Of a DNA stretch of 64,000 nucleotides, positions 26,389 to 33,504 are shown piece after piece (positions within the stretch are counted from its first letter, which is position 1; every line of letters starts with the position of its first letter). The stretch covers positions 84,518-148,517 of the forward strand of contig JAJFFU010000216.1 of assembly GCA_021776465.1 (NCBI GenBank). Reading direction: 5' to 3'. The notes beneath the pieces are model-generated. The model was not told the origin of the DNA. It saw only the letters and a list, made by a program, of their open reading frames with translations, and made no database searches. The stretch comes from Parvularculaceae bacterium. Lineage in GTDB: Bacteria > Pseudomonadota > Alphaproteobacteria > Caulobacterales > Parvularculaceae. The position numbers and the translations under genes were made by a program.

Positions 26389-27093
26389 TTAGTTTAATCT
26401 GTGTAACGGAATTAGATAGCCTTCCTCAGTCTCAATAGCTGGTTTCTCAGCGATCTTAGTATCCTTTACTTTTTTTACCTTTTGACCTTTTTTTAATAAT
26501 ACGTCCTCTAAATCATTGTTCACCACCTCGTAATCCTCTTTCAGAGTGAACGTATTTGGATTGGTTTTCTTTCTCTCTACCATATCCTCAGTTGAAGGGA
26601 CATATGAGGGTTTAGTTAATAAATATGGGATTAACCCAACCCCAGTAAAAAGAACCATGATCCCAAGTGTTTGGGACTTTGTCATGTCTCTTTTTTTAGC
26701 ATATCTGTACCCAATTACCGCCGCTGCGAGCGGTACTACGTATTTAAGAAGAGGTTGACCGCTCTTCTTGAAAATCTTATTGTCTGGTATAATTGTTTTA
26801 CCAGCTTTATTAGTTTTAGGTAAGGCAGTTTGAGGTACCTCACTCACATACATATCGGCGTTCTTTGAAGGAATGTATCCATCGTATTTCTCAACATACA
26901 AAAGTGCTAAACGGGAAGTTTTTTTATTGCCCCTAAGCATCTCATGTCGAATCTCAAGATATCCCTTTACAATCGCCCCTTCAATCAGAACCTCACCAAT
27001 ATCTATTGGCTTTCCGTTCTCGAATTTTATTACTGGACTCTTCTCGGATATTATGTAGTCTGTATATTTCCTTTTACCCTTTTGCACGACCAC
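26389..27093 (-). CDS. Two-span membrane protein with SH3-like C-terminal module, 234 residues
   Basis: The N-terminal ~85 residues form a beta-type domain (Y-T-D-Y-I-I-S-E-K-S-P...V-L-I-E-G-A-I-V-K-G-Y-L-E-I). Two spans follow at about 118-135 and 145-163. The C-terminal module is similar to that of 25201-25713. The start overlaps the neighbour by 20 nt. The role is unknown. Confidence 0.6.
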   Translation of the reverse strand: MVVQKGKRKYTDYIISEKSPVIKFENGKPIDIGEVLIEGAIVKGYLEIRHEMLRGNKKTSRLALLYVEKYDGYIPSKNADMYVSEVPQTALPKTNKAGKTIIPDNKIFKKSGQPLLKYVVPLAAAVIGYRYAKKRDMTKSQTLGIMVLFTGVGLIPYLLTKPSYVPSTEDMVERKKTNPNTFTLKEDYEVVNNDLEDVLLKKGQKVKKVKDTKIAEKPAIETEEGYLIPLHRLN

Positions 27094-27661
27094 CAGAAAA
27101 GTTTAGTAAGACAAGAGCACCAAGAGTTATCCCAGCTATTACCGTAAGGGACTTCAACATTTCAACTTGTTGATTCTTAGTTGCTGGGACTTCTTTCTCC
27201 ACTACTTTCACCACCTCCGTTTTTGTGATAACTGGTTCGCTGACTGGTGGGGTTGAGGGAAAAGGTTCGGCAGGTGTCGATTTGCTGCTCTCTCCGTTGG
27301 CATCAATATAAGTGTCGGCTAGTTCACCAGAATATGCTGTTGGAGAAGGGCTTACAAATACTCCTGACAAACTCGATGTGCTCCCACAACCACATGCACT
27401 AGATTTGGGCCCGCTAGTATTTGACTGATATTCACCAATAACTACCTTTTCAATTAAATCATAATGAGGATGAATCTTGGCAATATCTTCCAGAGACTCT
27501 TCCTTGAATTCCTTAATCACGTAGTTCAACTTATTGATAAGATCAGGCATGTCTCGTGCAGGCTCTACTCCGTAATGCCTAATCAACCTTTTTGCCTTGG
27601 CAGTATTGTTTACCGCTACAATTCGCGCAAGTGAAATATTAGTTTGTTTCTTGTGCTTCAT
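27074..27661 (-). CDS. C-terminally anchored Ser/Pro-rich protein, 195 residues
   Basis: The basic, helical N-terminal domain (1-75) is followed by a Cys pair (S-A-C-G-C-G-S). A Ser/Thr/Pro-rich stalk (90-150) then leads to a V-V-K-V-V-E-K-E-V helix and one C-terminal span (about 170-187). It is the first gene after the capsid-gene terminator, so its transcript probably starts from read-through or an unrecognised promoter near 27700. Confidence 0.6.
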   Translation of the reverse strand: MKHKKQTNISLARIVAVNNTAKAKRLIRHYGVEPARDMPDLINKLNYVIKEFKEESLEDIAKIHPHYDLIEKVVIGEYQSNTSGPKSSACGCGSTSSLSGVFVSPSPTAYSGELADTYIDANGESSKSTPAEPFPSTPPVSEPVITKTEVVKVVEKEVPATKNQQVEMLKSLTVIAGITLGALVLLNFSGGRAKG

Positions 27662-27732
27662 CTTTGAAAATACTGTTAATCAAATTCCTTAGTTCTTCCA
27701 AGCTAAGTTCAATAACACCCCATTTTTAGATT

Positions 27733-27763
27733 AAAAAAAGGGCAAAGGCAGAAGCCTTTGCCC
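27733..27763 (-). terminator. Strong rho-independent terminator after the probable capsid gene
   Basis: The perfect 10-bp stem GGGCAAAGGC / GCCTTTGCCC (27740-27749 and 27754-27763) with an AGAA loop is followed, on the minus strand, by seven T (27739-27733). It lies 27 nt downstream of the capsid-like gene and insulates it from the membrane-protein operon. Confidence 0.88.
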
Positions 27764-27789
27764 TTATCTTTATTGAGGTATCTTGACGA

Positions 27790-28557
27790 TTATCCGCCGA
27801 TTGCCTTCCGTCTCGATTGGCCAAGAACTCTCTGTCCTGAGCGAGATGGGAATTTCATTCCTCCCATATTCACTTGTGGACGTCCGTACTGTTGTACAGG
27901 AGTCTTACCAGCAAGCCCTTTCGATACATTCACTTTCTCCGCTGGGAAGAAGGTATATGTAACGGTAGCAGATGCCAATATCGTAGACTGGATATTGGTG
28001 TTGCCATCAATCTTCAGGGCATAAGGGATATCTAGGATACCGCTTTGCTCCTGATAGGCAGAAAAGTACGATTGCGTGATAATCGGAATCGAAGCTGACT
28101 GACCGTTGGCATCTTTAACTGTCACAGTTAAGATTTGCGTAACCTGAGTCGCATTTGAAGACTGAACTCGAATTAACGAGGTCTCAAATGGTTGTGATGC
28201 AGATTGTAGCAACAGCTCAAGATATGAGACATTACTCTGCGCAGGTACAACGGTTAATCCTGCATCACTACCAAAGTTGGTAGACTGCAAGAACTGGTTA
28301 TTACCGAACAATACAAGGTTCAATGAACCAGCAGTTGTGTTGGTAACCGTAACTTGGTAAGGGGATGGTGATTTCGCAGAAACTCCTCCTCCTGACGCCA
28401 TTGCATAGTCGTCATCAGAATCGTCCCATACGTCATCTTCATACATGTCGTATTCATCCTCATACCCATCAAATCCTGAAAAGCTTTCTTCAGCTTCGCT
28501 CAGGTAGGAGTCAACATCAAAGTGCTGACCACCGAAATGTGAAACTTTTTTTCTCAT
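27790..28557 (-). CDS. Probable major capsid protein (jelly-roll-like)
   Basis: The 255-residue protein has a very acidic N-terminal arm (about residues 14-50) and a basic C-terminal arm (215-255). A beta core lies between them: V-T-N-T-T (71-75), N-F-G-S-D (94-98), S-N-V-S-Y-L-E-L-L (108-116), I-R-V-Q-S-S-N-A-T-Q-V (129-139), D-I-P-Y-x-L-x-I-D (176-184) and V-T-Y-T-F-F (199-204). The same core recurs in 35330-35839 and 41381-42574. The gene has its own promoter, only a tiny membrane protein as partner, and a strong terminator, as expected for the most abundant virion protein. Capsid identity is inference; no structure comparison was possible. Confidence 0.6.
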   Translation of the reverse strand: MRKKVSHFGGQHFDVDSYLSEAEESFSGFDGYEDEYDMYEDDVWDDSDDDYAMASGGGVSAKSPSPYQVTVTNTTAGSLNLVLFGNNQFLQSTNFGSDAGLTVVPAQSNVSYLELLLQSASQPFETSLIRVQSSNATQVTQILTVTVKDANGQSASIPIITQSYFSAYQEQSGILDIPYALKIDGNTNIQSTILASATVTYTFFPAEKVNVSKGLAGKTPVQQYGRPQVNMGGMKFPSRSGQRVLGQSRRKAIGG

Positions 28558-28589
28558 CTCAATCCTGTTTTTGATTCAGCATTTAATGT

Positions 28590-28727
28590 CTACGCGCCCG
28601 CAGTTGCTGGCGAGGCCGTAGCCTTAGCCTTCATCTTCGGAGCGATAAATTGTCTGTCGACCGCAAGGGCAATTAGTACAACGACTAATGTAACACCAGC
28701 GTTCAAAGCCATTTCTTTTGTAAACAT
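28590..28727 (-). CDS. 45-residue single-span membrane protein upstream of capsid gene
   Basis: The ATG at 28727-28725 gives MFTKEMALNAGVTLVVV... with one span (about 8-24) and a basic Ala-rich tail, ending TAG at 28592-28590. It lies between the promoter at 28768-28798 and the capsid-like gene, so it shares the strongest-looking expression signals of the window. It is probably an abundant small virion membrane protein. Confidence 0.68.
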   Translation of the reverse strand: MFTKEMALNAGVTLVVVLIALAVDRQFIAPKMKAKATASPATAGA

Positions 28728-28767
28728 CGCGTGATAAATTTTGGGTTAATAAATAAACTATCAGTAC

Positions 28768-28798
28768 CAAATCTATAATCGAGAATGTACTTATACAA
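28768..28798 (-). promoter_or_regulatory. Bacteroidota promoter of the capsid unit
   Basis: On the minus strand, TTG (28798-28796), a 20-nt spacer and TAGATTTG (28775-28768) match the TTG-N19-TAnnTTTG consensus of Bacteroidota sigma factors. The -7 box is 40 nt upstream of the 45-residue gene. Confidence 0.72.
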
Positions 28799-28887
28799 AT
28801 ATTTAAAAGTGCCTACAATACGTGGACTTTAGTGAACTTTACTGAAATAATAAGGGTGGGAAACGTGGAGGATAAAAGTGAAATTAG

Positions 28888-28895
28888 TACCTTTG
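28888..28895 (+). promoter_or_regulatory. Plus-strand -7 box TACCTTTG
   Basis: TACCTTTG matches TAnnTTTG and lies 24 nt upstream of the glycosyltransferase at 28920. No convincing -33 TTG is seen. It is divergent to the capsid promoter. Confidence 0.55.
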
Positions 28896-28919
28896 TTTAT
28901 CTTGATCAATAACTGAAAT

Positions 28920-29600
28920 ATGAAAAACCCGAAAGTTTTAGTCTGCGCGCCACAATCTGATAGGAAGAATTACTGCTTTGATTGGTGGCTTGATTCGAGT
29001 CAAAACCTAAATTATCAGAATTATGAGATTTTTCTAGCAGATAACTCCACTACACGCAAAAACTTTAAAAGGATACGCAAATTAGGAATTAATTGTGAGT
29101 ATATCAAACCAAAAGGCCGTGACACCATCACTTTAATCGCTGAAAGCCATGAAGCTTGTAGGAGGTTTGCAATTCGAAATAACTTCGATTACATGCTTCA
29201 CCTTGAAACCGATATTAAGCCCCCAGTTGATATTATAGACCAGTTGCTCTTTCATAAGAAAGATGTGGTTTCCGCTATGTACTTCATCGGTTTTGGGGAG
29301 GGCAGTAAACTTATGATTCAACAATCGGATCAGTTCTCAGAAACGGTTAACTTCACCGACAACCTTGATAATGCCGACTTGCACTTTGTCGACGGAACCC
29401 TTAAACAGGTGCATCATGCTGGGCTTGGATGCGCACTGATCAAAAGAAAGGTGTTTGAGAAAATACCATTTCGTAGAGAAAAAGGGGCTAATGTTCACCC
29501 TGACAGTTTTTTTGCTCATGATCTACATGTAAAAGGAATAAAGCAGTTTATAGATACCTCGCTGCTATGTGAACACAGGAATTCATATTCACATTATTAA
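28920..29600 (+). CDS. GT-A type glycosyltransferase-like protein
   Basis: The 226-residue protein has a GT2-like pattern. An N-terminal beta strand (K-V-L-V-C-A-P) is followed by a nucleotide-binding strand Y-E-I-F-L-A-D-N-S. The metal-binding region is H-L-E-T-D-I near residue 100, with an acceptor-side loop (V-S-A-M-Y-F-I-G-F-G) and a later H-H-A-G-L-G-C-A-L-I-K-R-K-V-F motif, typical of GT2 enzymes ('G.G..L..R..F'). It opens the plus-strand cluster 28.9-31 kb. The sugar and acceptor cannot be told. Confidence 0.72.
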   Translation: MKNPKVLVCAPQSDRKNYCFDWWLDSSQNLNYQNYEIFLADNSTTRKNFKRIRKLGINCEYIKPKGRDTITLIAESHEACRRFAIRNNFDYMLHLETDIKPPVDIIDQLLFHKKDVVSAMYFIGFGEGSKLMIQQSDQFSETVNFTDNLDNADLHFVDGTLKQVHHAGLGCALIKRKVFEKIPFRREKGANVHPDSFFAHDLHVKGIKQFIDTSLLCEHRNSYSHY

Positions 29601-29613
29601 AACTTTAAACCTT

Positions 29614-29856
29614 ATGTCTAATACAATGGAATACCGAGTAGTCTATACCGTGGGAATAGGTACTTTTGAAAAAGAATGCGCCCAGTTGGATAAGAATAAT
29701 TGGATACCGCTTTTCCCACCTCAATTCTGCCTTCCATCTAAACCGATCGAACATGGGACTCAACTGTCTATGATTCAAGATCATCTTTCTTCAGAAACAA
29801 TTTGCTATCAGCAATGGTCAAGGGCTTTAAACTCGGACACGCGAACTCACAAGTAA
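29614..29856 (+). CDS. Small DUF1737-like protein, 80 residues
   Basis: Start chosen at ATG 29614 because the longer frame begins inside the upstream gene. The N-terminal Y-R-V-V-Y-T-V-G...L-D-K-N-N-W-I-P-L resembles the short DUF1737-type pattern (YxVV...GWxPxG). The function is unknown; it lies between two sugar-transferase genes. Confidence 0.5.
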   Translation: MSNTMEYRVVYTVGIGTFEKECAQLDKNNWIPLFPPQFCLPSKPIEHGTQLSMIQDHLSSETICYQQWSRALNSDTRTHK

Positions 29857-29875
29857 TATTATTAAAGGCTATCAT

Positions 29876-30142
29876 ATGAAACCACCAGCGAAACTAGAAC
29901 AGCTCGTTACCTTCGAAAATGCGCTACGCAGACATGAGTTTTACAAAAATTTTGGGTTATTTAAAATGGATGGCGATACAAAACTTTACGCTTTTAACAA
30001 AGAAGAAGCAATTGTATTTAAAACCTGTAAAAAGGGGTGGTACCCAGAAAGAGAATGGAACATCGAAACACTAAAACCTTTTTTGGAAATGTTCGACATT
30101 GAAATTAAAGCCGAGGAATTATATAAAGAATGGATATGGTGA
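29876..30142 (+). CDS. Hypothetical protein, 88 residues
   Basis: This is a small soluble alpha/beta protein (L-E-Q-L-V-T-F-E-N-A-L-R-R-H-E-F-Y...Y-A-F-N-K-E-E-A-I-V-F). It is cotranscribed on the plus strand between glycosyltransferase genes. No family is recognised. Confidence 0.55.
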   Translation: MKPPAKLEQLVTFENALRRHEFYKNFGLFKMDGDTKLYAFNKEEAIVFKTCKKGWYPEREWNIETLKPFLEMFDIEIKAEELYKEWIW

Positions 30143-30213
30143 GATTGAAAGAAGCATTTAAGCATATAACTAGGAGTTACAGGTGAAATCGCGTTTATAC
30201 CACTATTTTTCTT

Positions 30214-30357
30214 ATGGGAATCACTGGCCCCATAGTAGATTGGATCATGGGGACTGGACTAGGTTTACTGGAATGTGTTTTGTGTGGAATTGCTTTTCCA
30301 GTAGCGGTGCTATTCCTGTTTATTCTAGGTGATCTTTATAAATATTTTGACGAATGA
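30214..30357 (+). CDS. 47-residue membrane protein
   Basis: The ATG at 30214 opens MGITGPIVDWIMGTGLG..., with one long hydrophobic span (about 13-38) and an acidic end. Its TGA overlaps the ATG of the next glycosyltransferase (ATGA at 30354), a coupling that supports translation. It may anchor or assist the downstream enzyme. Confidence 0.58.
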   Translation: MGITGPIVDWIMGTGLGLLECVLCGIAFPVAVLFLFILGDLYKYFDE

Positions 30358-30971
30358 AAATAAGTGTAATCATGCCCAGCTATCTGGGAGAATACGAGGG
30401 GGCGGCAAGTGATCGTGAAACTAAGTTTTTAAGAGCCGTGCGGTCTTTCGTGAATCAGACCTACCAAGACAAAGAACTCATTATTGTTTCCGATGGATGC
30501 GAGATTACAAGGGAGTTACTGACTAATAATATGTCAGAATGGGGTTCGTGCGTTGATTTGGTGTGTATTGATAAGCAACCATTGTTTTCTGGAAACGTTC
30601 GCGCCACAGGTGTAGAAATAGCTTCAGGTGAGATCATTTGTTATCTGGACACCGATGATTTCTTAGGTTTGAACCATCTTCAAGTGATTGCTAATAATAT
30701 GAGGGTTCATGATTGGGTTTACTTCGATGAATATCTTAATCAAGGGACTGTCAAGCCCCCTGCGGTTAAGTCCGTGGAGTTATTGAAAGATAGCGCAGGA
30801 ACTTCGAGTATTGCACACCTTAAGGAAAATGCGCCGAGTTGGCATGGTTGTGATGGATATGGTCATGATTGGATATTTATAGATCGTCTTATGAATTGGT
30901 CAAAGAACTATAAAAAAATGTATGGCGCTTCCTATCAAATTTGTCATATACCTAGATTGCTAGATTTTTAG
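30354..30971 (+). CDS. Family 2 glycosyltransferase
   Basis: The 205-residue protein has the GT2 hallmarks: V-I-M-P-S-Y near the N-terminus, S-F-V-N-Q-T-Y-Q-D-K-E-L-I-I-V-S-D-G, then A-T-G-V-E-I-A-S-G-E-I-I-C-Y-L-D-T-D-D with the metal-binding D-x-D-D near residue 100. These enzymes transfer a sugar from a nucleotide-sugar to a glycan or protein. The short C-terminal part suggests a compact viral version. Confidence 0.85.
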   Translation: MKISVIMPSYLGEYEGAASDRETKFLRAVRSFVNQTYQDKELIIVSDGCEITRELLTNNMSEWGSCVDLVCIDKQPLFSGNVRATGVEIASGEIICYLDTDDFLGLNHLQVIANNMRVHDWVYFDEYLNQGTVKPPAVKSVELLKDSAGTSSIAHLKENAPSWHGCDGYGHDWIFIDRLMNWSKNYKKMYGASYQICHIPRLLDF

Positions 30972-31092
30972 ATCGTGCTTCTGGAAACACGCTAAATAAC
31001 AAGGACTTGTAGTGCAATACCCCCAACATGAGGGTGTGATTTGCGACGGTAGTAAGACTACTTGAGAGATATTCATACAGGTATAGAAGAGA

Positions 31093-31605
31093 TTAGGCTG
31101 GTAAATTTCTTCTTTTGATTGCCATATATCCAAGAACACCTATTGCGATAACTGCTGTTACACCCAGTCCCCAAGCTAGGTAATTTGGTTTTTTGGCGGG
31201 GGCGGGGCTATATCCTGCTCCGAACTTACCCAGGCTTGCCCCATCCACTTTTAGGCGTTGTAGTCTCTCCTCATGTGCCATTCTTTCAGTAGCCAACCGA
31301 TCTTTTTTATTCATAATAGCTTGGGCACAAGCATTCCATTTCACACGCTTTTTCTTCCGGAGTGGTTTACGGCCACAGTTCATTTTAATTTCCTGTTTGA
31401 GTATTTTGTATTGTTCTGGTTTGGACAGTGCCGATGACAACGATCCAAGTGTTGTAAGAGCTGCGCTTGCAATTCCTGCACCGCCTCCACCGCCATCACC
31501 ACTACCATGTGAATAAACTTCGTTAACAATTTGCTCACTATCGTCAGCAAATGTAATTTCATTATGACAAGTTTGATCTATCATTTTGCACTCATTTATC
31601 GCCAA
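31093..31605 (-). CDS. C-terminally anchored basic protein, 170 residues
   Basis: An N-terminal segment with E-Q-I-V-N-E-V-Y-S is followed by a Gly-rich patch. A Cys-flanked strongly basic region (C-G-R-K-P-L-R-K-K-K-R-V-K-W-N-A-C) and a charged helix precede one span at about residues 144-163. The I-V-N-E-V-Y-S box and the C...basic...C stretch also occur in 57613-58047, 26 kb away on the other strand. Its start overlaps the neighbouring gene by 10 nt. Confidence 0.6.
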   Translation of the reverse strand: MAINECKMIDQTCHNEITFADDSEQIVNEVYSHGSGDGGGGGAGIASAALTTLGSLSSALSKPEQYKILKQEIKMNCGRKPLRKKKRVKWNACAQAIMNKKDRLATERMAHEERLQRLKVDGASLGKFGAGYSPAPAKKPNYLAWGLGVTAVIAIGVLGYMAIKRRNLPA

Positions 31606-32264
31606 CTCTTCATACCCCTAATAGTGTATTTATTTTTTGGAGGAACTGGCCTTATGATCGTTATTGTTCCCTTATGATTTGATCTTGTACGGTTCGGATC
31701 AGGCCTGTATTTCGTATTAATTACTATTCCGGCAATATGGTTAGACCTATCAATTGTAACTTCTTGTACGATGTACTCACCCTCAAATGGAACGCCACTA
31801 ATCAGTACTACATCGCCTTTTTTTACACTTCCAGATGGTGGCCTTAGAAACTTCCTTAGTGATTTTCTCCTGCGTAATGCTGCAATGAGCTTTTTTTTGC
31901 TCCTTGCCGGAAGCCTGTCTGGTGCTAATGTACTGGCGAATGGAACAAAGAGTTTACCTACATTTCTTGGAGATCGTATTGTTCTGGATAATCCTATTTG
32001 GTAGGTTTCAGACTCGAAAAAACCGGGAACTTCAAGCCGACTAAATCGGGTCATTCCTCCAATTCCGCGAGGATCGTCCCCAGATACTATTGTGGTCTTT
32101 ATACTTCCTTCGTGATCTTCCTTTTCTTGCAGTTCTGTATCAGGAAGAACCGGGGGTGTGTTGGTTGGAGTTCTGAGACGTTTGTACCGCAAATACCATA
32201 CACCGAATCCCAACACAGCGAGGCCGAGGCCACCCGCAATAAGGAGCTTTGATTTTCGAGTCAT
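31596..32264 (-). CDS. Membrane-anchored protein with SH3-like C-terminal domain, 222 residues
   Basis: Start taken at ATG 32264 (MTRKSKLL...), which gives the usual basic residues then span (about 6-24); an ATG at 32282 is possible. The C-terminal part (about 145-215) reads K-K-G-D-V-V-L-I-S-G-V-P-F-E-G-E-Y-I-V-Q-E-V and is probably a small beta barrel. It belongs to the virion membrane-protein set, just outside the main block. Confidence 0.6.
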   Translation of the reverse strand: MTRKSKLLIAGGLGLAVLGFGVWYLRYKRLRTPTNTPPVLPDTELQEKEDHEGSIKTTIVSGDDPRGIGGMTRFSRLEVPGFFESETYQIGLSRTIRSPRNVGKLFVPFASTLAPDRLPARSKKKLIAALRRRKSLRKFLRPPSGSVKKGDVVLISGVPFEGEYIVQEVTIDRSNHIAGIVINTKYRPDPNRTRSNHKGTITIIRPVPPKNKYTIRGMKSWR

Positions 32265-32405
32265 AACTAAAATTGTAGTCATTCATCACGCGACGATTTA
32301 CAAAAGACAACTTTAGTTGGTGCTAATATAGGTAATGATGTAGGAAAAACCTAAGATGTTGGTAATTATATACCACTATAATCACCCTTTTTCTAGGTGT
32401 GTTAC

Positions 32406-32939
32406 TTACGAAGATGAGACTTTCTCTGAGGATTCAACCTTTATACCAGCGTTTAAGACCTCTTGCTTCATTAAGTAATAGAATTCAACTTTCATCTGTT
32501 GATCATTATCAGGGTTTGTATACCCAGATATAGCCCCAGCAAGTCGAGGATTGGTCTCGGAAACCTTTTTAGAGGCATTAATCATATTATCGAAATTAAT
32601 CTCGCACTCTTCCACAGCAGTCCGAAACCACACCTCATTATCTTGAACTCTCTTGCAATAGTGCTCGTAAGTTTTTTTGCGATAGTAGAGGCGGTTTTCA
32701 ACATCGAGCATTTCTATTGACAGTCTAGCCCGTTCTACATTCCCATCTGTACCAACCTCGCAATCAGCTAAAACGTCTTGGCGGTGACTAATTGCCGAGA
32801 TCAATTCACTGTCTGCTCTGAGTAGATCAGCTCCATGTGCTTTTTTATGAAGCAGTTCTGGTCGGACAGTTAGGTTAGACACAATTTGCTGTAGATTATT
32901 GATGTGGGCGGTTTTTTTCTTGTTGGTTACTGACTTCAT
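32406..32939 (-). CDS. Hypothetical helical protein, 177 residues
   Basis: A lysine-rich start is followed by a mostly helical, charged protein without spans. It lies downstream of the IS insertion. Before that insertion it was probably the next gene after 34541-34756 in the minus-strand operon, and its expression may now depend on the IS. The function is unknown. Confidence 0.58.
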   Translation of the reverse strand: MKSVTNKKKTAHINNLQQIVSNLTVRPELLHKKAHGADLLRADSELISAISHRQDVLADCEVGTDGNVERARLSIEMLDVENRLYYRKKTYEHYCKRVQDNEVWFRTAVEECEINFDNMINASKKVSETNPRLAGAISGYTNPDNDQQMKVEFYYLMKQEVLNAGIKVESSEKVSSS

Positions 32940-32972
32940 ATTGTTATTTTATATCGGTTATCGAATTAATTA

Positions 32973-32980
32973 ATAAGTTA
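32973..32980. repeat. Left 8-bp target-site duplication ATAAGTTA
   Basis: ATAAGTTA directly abuts the left end of the IS and is repeated at 34536-34543. An 8-bp duplication is characteristic of the IS1595 family. Confidence 0.85.
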
Positions 32981-33020
32981 CGCACATATCCCTATGATTA
33001 TTTATTTCGTGTCTTTTCCC

Positions 33021-33028
33021 TATCTTTG
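33021..33028 (+). promoter_or_regulatory. Plus-strand -7 box TATCTTTG inside the IS
   Basis: TATCTTTG fits TAnnTTTG and lies 19 nt upstream of the ATG at 33048, so the passenger gene may have its own promoter close to the left IS end. Confidence 0.45.
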
Positions 33029-33047
33029 TATTCTTACAATTGAATAT

Positions 33048-33287
33048 ATGACTAGAGAAGTTGCGCATAATCTATTTGAATCTAAATACCAGAACTGCCT
33101 TAATGCTGATGTTGAGCATAGCTTTAATTCTCAAAGACTAAAAATTAGAAACATCAAACCTGTAGAAGATAATAATGGGGTTTACACCATTAATTTTTGG
33201 TTTGACACCTCTTTCGTTGATGAGAAAGGTCGGACGGGGAGTGAGTGCAATCATGATTATTTTGATTATTATTTTAGGATAACGTAA
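33048..33287 (+). CDS. IS passenger protein, 79 residues
   Basis: Start chosen at ATG 33048 after the promoter-like box, rather than at the upstream ATG inside the terminal repeat. It encodes a small soluble protein (M-T-R-E-V-A-H-N-L-F-E-S...I-N-F-W-F-D-T-S). It converges on and overlaps by 14 nt the opposite passenger gene. The function is unknown. Confidence 0.45.
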   Translation: MTREVAHNLFESKYQNCLNADVEHSFNSQRLKIRNIKPVEDNNGVYTINFWFDTSFVDEKGRTGSECNHDYFDYYFRIT

Positions 33288-33501
33288 TAACTTCTCCAAC
33301 ACACAAACTGACCACCGCCACCTCTGTACCACCATCAAATACTCGTAGATACAGGTGATATGTACCAGTTGTCGTTCCTTGTTTATCCATAGAGATGCGT
33401 TTACCAAATTCGGCACTAATAATATTTGGTGAATATTTCTTTGTAATTTTTTCTAACAATTCGCAAACAGGCTCGAAGTCCTTAATTAATTCTTGTTCCA
33501 T
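33274..33501 (-). CDS. IS passenger protein downstream of transposase, 75 residues
   Basis: The frame starts 3 nt after the transposase stop, so it would be co-translated with it. The product is a small alpha/beta protein (M-E-Q-E-L-I-K-D-F-E-P-V-C-E-L-L-E-K). The function is unknown; IS1595-family elements are known to carry passenger genes. Confidence 0.5.
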   Translation of the reverse strand: MEQELIKDFEPVCELLEKITKKYSPNIISAEFGKRISMDKQGTTTGTYHLYLRVFDGGTEVAVVSLCVGEVITLS

Positions 33502-33504
33502 ATT

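Noticed and set aside
29569-29613. Upstream start for the 80-residue protein at 29614
   Set aside because: It lies inside the end of the preceding glycosyltransferase gene; the internal ATG at 29614 gives a clean gene boundary.
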